From positions 1-8,049 of the forward strand of contig CAIWKW010000053.1 of assembly GCA_903913365.1 (NCBI GenBank): a stretch of DNA of 8,049 nt. Reading direction: 5' to 3'. The notes beneath the pieces were generated by a model that saw only the letters and a list, made by a program, of their open reading frames with translations, had not been told where the DNA came from and did no database searches. This DNA comes from Candidatus Doudnabacteria bacterium. GTDB lineage: Bacteria > Patescibacteriota > Doudnabacteria > UBA920. Positions 5,513 to 8,049 of the stretch are shown here, one piece after another; position 1 is the first letter of the stretch; the number at the start of each line of letters is the position of its first letter. A program made the position numbers and the translations under genes.

Positions 5513-5521
5513 ATTATACCA
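5513..5521 (-). promoter_or_regulatory. Extended -10 promoter of the 88-aa/kinase/receiver operon
   Basis: TGGTATAAT on the minus strand is a perfect -10 hexamer with the TGn extension. The base run at the expected -35 (TCCCCA) is poor, which an extended -10 can offset. Transcription would start near 5506, leaving a leader of about 90 nt before the 88-aa gene. Confidence 0.6.
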
Positions 5522-5578
5522 CAGTTTTATCCACATGGGGATACGGCAAAATATTTCTAGCGCCAATTGTCCTGTTGC

Positions 5579-6919
5579 CTATAGCTCCTTTACCCTGCCA
5601 AAACCCACGCTGTCTCGAAAGACTTTGCCTGTGGCAAGAATTGGGGTCCGGCAAACCGTAAAATCTCCGTACTTTTCGTTAATCTTATCCAGCGCGTCGG
5701 CCACGCGCTTTTTTGACTCCTCATCCCCAAACAGGCTCAATTGCCGGACATAAGGGGTAAGGCCGGCTATGGTAACGCCAATAAGCTTAAACCCTCCCGG
5801 GGGCAAAACCAGCTTTTCAAAAATTTTCATGCACTGCAAAAAAATTTCCCGCCCGTCATAAATATAAAAGTCCAGGCGCCGGCTTTGACCAGCGCTCTCA
5901 TAATTTTTGTCGTTTACATAAAAATTAACAATATTACCCATAAGCTCATTGTGCCTTAGCCTCTTACCCACCATTTCACACAATTTATACAATACCGGCG
6001 CGAAAAATTTTTCTTCGCGAAACTCTTTCGGCAAAGTGTACATATGGCCAATGGATTTAATGCCATCCTGCGCCTCAACCGAGGGTTTAAAGCTGCCGGA
6101 GAGCTGGCCCATATTGTAAAGATGGTAGCCGGGAATGCCGAACATGGCAACAAGCCGGCTTTTGGGATAATTTCTCAAATCGCTTAAAGTTTTTATGCCC
6201 AGCGCGTTTAACCGTATTTGCATGCGCCTGCCAATCCCCGGCACGTCGGTGAGTTTTAGCTTTTGATAAAGATCTTCTTTGCTAAACACCTGGCAAGCCA
6301 TTCCCTGCCCCAAACTTTCCACTTTTAACTTTCCACTTGTCACTACTACTAAGCCATTTGGCTTGACTATATCCGAAGCAATTTTGGCCAACAGTTTATT
6401 TTCCGCTATGCCAATGCTGCAGGTTAAATAATCCCCCACTTCGGTTTTCATTCGCCGTTTTATTTCCAGAGCTATGGAAACCGCTTCCTCAAACGGATTA
6501 ACATAACCGGCTATTGGCAATTCGGATTTTAAACTTTGGATTTGATTTGAAATTTGAAATTTGAAATTTGGATTTATAACATTGCACGCCTTGGTCAAAT
6601 CCAAAACCACTTCGTCTATGCTGGCCACTTCCACCTTGTCGGTATAATCCGAAACCAATTTTGTAAATTTGCGGTTGTAATTGCGGTAAGCTTCCGCCCG
6701 CGTATGGGTTAATATAATTTTTGGATAAATTTTTTTAGCTTCCCAAACCGGGGTGCCGGTTTTAATTCCCCATTTTTTTGCTTCAATGCTGGCCGCAATA
6801 ATAATTCCGCCCAAATGTTCGCACACGCCCAAAGGCTGCCCGCGCCAGGCAGGATTATCCTGCTGTTCGGCCGTGGCAAAATAACTGTTCATATCTAAAT
6901 GTAGAATTATTGGGGACAT
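5579..6919 (-). CDS. dinB: DNA polymerase IV (Y-family translesion polymerase)
   Basis: Error-prone translesion DNA polymerase. Numbered from the ATG at 6917-6919 (446 aa): palm motif HLDMNSYFATAEQ with metal ligand Asp9 and steric-gate Phe14; catalytic pair Asp102-Glu103 in ASIDEVVLD; CSIGIAENKLLAKIASDIVKP (167-187); thumb helix-hairpin-helix LTDVPGIGRRMQIRL (223-237); little-finger domain (about 282-390); and a sliding-clamp-binding motif QLSLF (393-397) followed by about 49 residues. Two stretches encoded by simple repeats interrupt normally compact regions: about 115-142 (after DLTKAC) and about 193-207 (after GLVVV). Both sit in loops, so activity is probably kept. A GTG nine bases upstream (6926-6928) could add three residues; neither start has a clear ribosome binding site. 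It is a separate transcription unit behind the terminator at 7014-7050. Confidence 0.95.
   Translation of the reverse strand: MSPIILHLDMNSYFATAEQQDNPAWRGQPLGVCEHLGGIIIAASIEAKKWGIKTGTPVWEAKKIYPKIILTHTRAEAYRNYNRKFTKLVSDYTDKVEVASIDEVVLDLTKACNVINPNFKFQISNQIQSLKSELPIAGYVNPFEEAVSIALEIKRRMKTEVGDYLTCSIGIAENKLLAKIASDIVKPNGLVVVTSGKLKVESLGQGMACQVFSKEDLYQKLKLTDVPGIGRRMQIRLNALGIKTLSDLRNYPKSRLVAMFGIPGYHLYNMGQLSGSFKPSVEAQDGIKSIGHMYTLPKEFREEKFFAPVLYKLCEMVGKRLRHNELMGNIVNFYVNDKNYESAGQSRRLDFYIYDGREIFLQCMKIFEKLVLPPGGFKLIGVTIAGLTPYVRQLSLFGDEESKKRVADALDKINEKYGDFTVCRTPILATGKVFRDSVGFGRVKEL
6314..6348 (+). repeat. Heptad array (ACTTNNN x5) inside dinB
   Basis: Five 7-bp units: ACTTTCC, ACTTTTA, ACTTTCC, ACTTGTC, ACTACTA, 35 bp in total. 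Its minus-strand reading is VVVTSGKLKVES, which lengthens the loop between the KPNGL strand and the thumb. Unit form, orientation, number and length equal those of the rsmH array. Confidence 0.85.
6526..6578 (+). repeat. ATTTGAA heptad array inside dinB
   Basis: Core of three perfect 7-bp units ATTTGAA (6545-6565) flanked by related units ATTTTAA, ACTTTGG, ATTTG and ATTTGG. It encodes NPNFKFQISNQIQSLKS on the minus strand, inside an insertion of about 28 residues right after the catalytic SIDEVVLDLTKAC strand. The orientation is the same as in the ACTTNNN arrays, and both share the form A[C/T]TTNNN. Confidence 0.85.
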
Positions 6920-6941
6920 ACATTTCACATCTTTCGTGCGT

Positions 6942-6976
6942 ACTTGCTACTTTCAACTTGTCACTTTTTACTTGTC
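6942..6976 (+). repeat. Heptad array (ACTTNNN x5) upstream of dinB
   Basis: Five 7-bp units: ACTTGCT, ACTTTCA, ACTTGTC, ACTTTTT, ACTTGTC, again exactly 35 bp and in the same orientation. It lies in the leader, 23 bp before the dinB ATG, in non-coding DNA. Two of its three coding-strand frames contain stops, unlike the phases used in the genic copies. Confidence 0.85.
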
Positions 6977-7013
6977 GCTCTGACTGTACATTCGTTCACC
7001 TTAATAATACCCC

Positions 7014-7050
7014 AATAAAAAATGCGGCGCAAGTACGAAGACTTGCGCCG
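7014..7050 (-). terminator. Strong Rho-independent terminator after the 94-aa gene
   Basis: On the minus strand CGGCGCAAGT (7050-7041), a 6-nt loop, ACTTGCGCCG (7034-7025), then CATTTTTTATT. The stem is a perfect 10 bp. It ends the acetyltransferase/94-aa transcript 22 bp past the stop and insulates dinB. Confidence 0.92.
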
Positions 7051-7071
7051 AAAGACAAAAAACAGCGGCCT

Positions 7072-7356
7072 TTAAAGCAAAGGCTGGAAAGCCGGATCGA
7101 GGAACGAAACCGGGTCAACAACCTGAACATTTAAGGGCACATTGACGCCCAAGAGCTGGCGGTTGTGATCAGGCCTGACCACCAAAATAATCCCGCTATG
7201 TTCAGGTATGGAGTCCTTCAATTCCTGTGTTTTTCCAGGACCGATCTCCAAGACCACCTTATAGCCTCTCTCCTCTACGGCTGCCCTAAGGCGATCATTA
7301 ACCCGATCACTAGAAACATAGCCAAAAAAACCAACCTCTACCTGAGCTGTCTGCAT
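7072..7356 (-). CDS. 94-aa protein of unknown function
   Basis: I do not recognise a family. The sequence alternates predicted strands and helices: strand VEVGFFGYV (6-14), helix VNDRLRAAVEERG (18-30), strand YKVVLEIG (31-38), helix KTQELKDSI, strand SGIILVVRP (53-61), then LNVQVVDPVSFLDP. That is a small alpha/beta (Rossmann-like) plan without catalytic residues I can name; no signal or membrane segment is seen. The start at the ATG 7354-7356 is well supported by AAGGAG 8 nt upstream, the best ribosome binding site in the window; an in-frame upstream start would add 14 residues across it. Codon use stands out: all six Gln codons are CAG and four of six Glu are GAG, whereas the neighbouring acetyltransferase favours CAA and AAA. 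This suggests recent transfer or high expression. It is 72 bp behind the acetyltransferase gene and ends at a strong terminator. Confidence 0.85.
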   Translation of the reverse strand: MQTAQVEVGFFGYVSSDRVNDRLRAAVEERGYKVVLEIGPGKTQELKDSIPEHSGIILVVRPDHNRQLLGVNVPLNVQVVDPVSFLDPAFQPLL

Positions 7357-7364
7357 TATCCCTT

Positions 7365-7370
7365 CTCCTT
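7365..7370 (-). promoter_or_regulatory. Strong Shine-Dalgarno site of the 94-aa gene
   Basis: AAGGAG on the minus strand, spaced 8 nt from the ATG at 7356. It decides the start of this gene and contrasts with most other genes here, whose starts lack a clear site. Confidence 0.85.
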
Positions 7371-7381
7371 TTTTAACTGCA

Positions 7382-7419
7382 AAATTCATCCGGCACAAAT
7401 TGAATTTGCACCGGAATTT
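7382..7419. repeat. Imperfect palindrome between acetyltransferase and 94-aa genes
   Basis: Arms AAATT...CCGG..CAAATT and AATTTG..CCGG..AATTT are arranged symmetrically around one central base at 7402. They pair as 6 + 4 + 5 bp with small internal loops. It ends 12 bp before the Shine-Dalgarno site of the 94-aa gene. It could be an operator for a dimeric regulator or an intercistronic RNA hairpin; without a T-run it is not a plain terminator. Confidence 0.5.
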
Positions 7420-7428
7420 ATTCAGCCG

Positions 7429-7809
7429 TTACTTGATGATGGTTTTCAGCAAAGCAAACTTTTCCCGGTTAAAAGTATCAAAACCCAAATTGGCAAAAAA
7501 ATCTTTACTGCCGGTAATTGTCAAAACTTCCTCAATATCCAGATTTTTAGCTTCCGCAAGACAGCGTTTGACCAATGCCGTACCAATACCCTTTTTTTGA
7601 AACTCTGGATAAACCGCCAAGCTGCGAATTTCAGCAAGCCTTTTGGAATAAACTTCCAAAGCGCAGCATCCAACGATGCGCTCTGATACAACTGCAACAA
7701 AAAACTCCCGCACCTTAGGAAGGGATGATTGTTTTAATTTATCCGGATAAAGAGCTATCAGCTTTTTTATCTCGGCAAAATCTTTAGCTGTGGCTTTTTT
7801 AATTTTCAT
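7429..7809 (-). CDS. GNAT acetyltransferase, N-acetylglutamate synthase (ArgA)-like
   Basis: Uses acetyl-CoA to acetylate an amine. The 126 residues are one GNAT domain: start MKIKKATAKDFAEIKKLI, strand EFFVAVVSERIVGCCALEVYS (35-55), the strand RLAEIRSLAVYPEF (57-70), the acetyl-CoA loop QKKGIGTALV (71-80) and the end DFFANLGF (103-110). The run of G-C-x-A-L...S-x-R-L-A-E-I-R-S-L-A-V and F-F-x-x-L-G-F is characteristic of small ArgA-like enzymes that acetylate glutamate for arginine synthesis, but the substrate is not proved and no arginine gene is in view. The ATG is at 7807-7809 and lacks a Shine-Dalgarno sequence; a large inverted repeat ends only 15 nt upstream. A T-box leader precedes it on the same strand, so expression probably responds to the charging of one tRNA. 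The 94-aa gene follows. Confidence 0.9.
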   Translation of the reverse strand: MKIKKATAKDFAEIKKLIALYPDKLKQSSLPKVREFFVAVVSERIVGCCALEVYSKRLAEIRSLAVYPEFQKKGIGTALVKRCLAEAKNLDIEEVLTITGSKDFFANLGFDTFNREKFALLKTIIK

Positions 7810-7824
7810 AAATTAAGTACGGAC

Positions 7825-7890
7825 TGAGCAAAGGTGCTCTTTGCTCAGATAGGGAAACAAAGTGAGCAAAGAGCACCTTTGCTCACTTTG
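7825..7890. repeat. Perfect 23-bp inverted repeat that also folds as twin hairpins
   Basis: The arm at 7825-7847 is the exact reverse complement of 7863-7885, with a 15-bp spacer. Each arm is itself nearly palindromic: TGAGCAAAG-GTGCT-CTTTGCTCA on the left and, extended, CAAAGTGAGCAAAG-AGCAC-CTTTGCTCACTTTG (7858-7890, 14-bp stem) on the right. The two loops, GTGCT and AGCAC, are complementary. The RNA therefore has two exclusive folds: one long hairpin, or two hairpins able to kiss. It lies between the T-box terminator and the acetyltransferase ATG. No T-run follows on the transcribed strand. Confidence 0.8.
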
Positions 7891-7893
7891 CTC

Positions 7894-8049
7894 AAAATAA
7901 AAAACCCGCCATTAAAAATCTTCTTCAAGATTTTCAAGGACGGATCTTATAAAGTGCCCGCGGTACCACCTTGTTTTCCCGGCTATTTTGCCGGAACTCT
8001 TTTTACCTCTTTATACGGCGAGACTGACCGTGTAATATTTGTTACCAGC
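7894..8049 (-). ncRNA. T-box riboswitch leader, 3' portion (5' end beyond right edge)
   Basis: A leader RNA that binds a specific tRNA and lets transcription continue when that tRNA is uncharged. On the minus strand, in order: AAAGAGG after the base of stem I (near 8012-8006); a stem III hairpin TTCCGGC-AAAATA-GCCGGGAA; the T-box AACAAGGTGGTACCGCGGGC (7975-7956); and a terminator. The terminator stem runs from CCGTCCTTG (7943-7935) through AAAATCTT-GAAG-AAGATTTT to GGCGG, followed by TTTTTTATTTT (7904-7894). The antiterminator is CAAGG of the T-box pairing with CCTTG, mutually exclusive with the terminator. The bulge UGGU predicts a tRNA with A at position 73. Most of stem I with the specifier loop is outside or at the edge. 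The downstream gene is the acetyltransferase. Confidence 0.9.

Noticed and set aside
6314..6348. CRISPR-like array
   Set aside because: The units are 7 bp with no spacers and are partly translated in frame within a conserved gene. They do not have repeat-spacer structure.
7165..7686. Plus-strand open frame of 173 codons
   Set aside because: It runs antisense across the acetyltransferase and the 94-aa gene, both of which are well supported on the minus strand by motifs or a ribosome binding site.
602..7809. UGA read as glycine or tryptophan, as in some CPR groups
   Set aside because: No gene needs an in-frame TGA, Trp is coded by TGG and Gly by GGN. TGA is simply unused as a stop in nine complete genes, too few to infer a code change.

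Overview
All ten genes lie on the minus strand, so transcription runs from high to low coordinates. The DNA is AT-rich and the genes are small. Most start codons have no clear Shine-Dalgarno sequence. Stops are TAA (6 of the 9 complete genes) or TAG (3), never TGA, and no reading frame contains TGA, so the standard code fits. Short low-complexity arrays also sit inside genes and encode peptides such as SYKLQVTSDK and NFKFQIS. I associate such peptide strings with Patescibacteria/CPR genomes (Parcubacteria or Microgenomates type). That is recall, not something tested here, so the taxonomic call is an inference.

Layout in transcription order. (1) 8049-7014: the 3' half of a T-box tRNA-sensing leader with its terminator, then a perfect 23-bp inverted repeat that can also fold as two hairpins with complementary loops. 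A GNAT acetyltransferase of N-acetylglutamate-synthase type follows, then an imperfect palindrome, a 94-aa orphan protein with its own strong ribosome binding site and different codon use, and a strong terminator. (2) 6976-5579: a repeat array, then dinB (DNA polymerase IV), whose coding region contains two more arrays. (3) 5521-2880: an extended -10 promoter, an 88-aa protein of unknown function, a membrane-anchored GAF-PAS histidine kinase and a stand-alone CheY-like receiver, together a probable two-component operon. (4) 2852-1255: an AT-rich intergenic region bounded by inverted repeats, a PPC/DUF296 protein, a 50-bp palindrome, a SpoU/TrmH-family RNA methyltransferase, a YruB-type glutaredoxin and a terminator. 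(5) 1192-1: MraZ boxes, a leader hairpin, mraZ and the 5' part of rsmH, the head of a division and cell wall (dcw) cluster that continues beyond the left edge.

The most unusual content is the set of short-period repeats. Three arrays have exactly five 7-bp units of the form ACTTNNN (35 bp each): one in rsmH, one in dinB, one between genes. A fourth array of ATTTGAA units lies in dinB. Two separate 9-10-bp ATTGACC arrays with a hairpin tail sit at gene starts and themselves provide the ATG-GTC-AAT (Met-Val-Asn) start of rsmH and of the glutaredoxin. A 9-bp ATTAG-type repeat bounds the region 2689-2852 as inverted copies. A 7-bp period gives the same seven-residue peptide cycle in every frame of a strand, which may explain how such arrays survive inside proteins. 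The T-box upstream of a lone acetyltransferase is the second point worth following.
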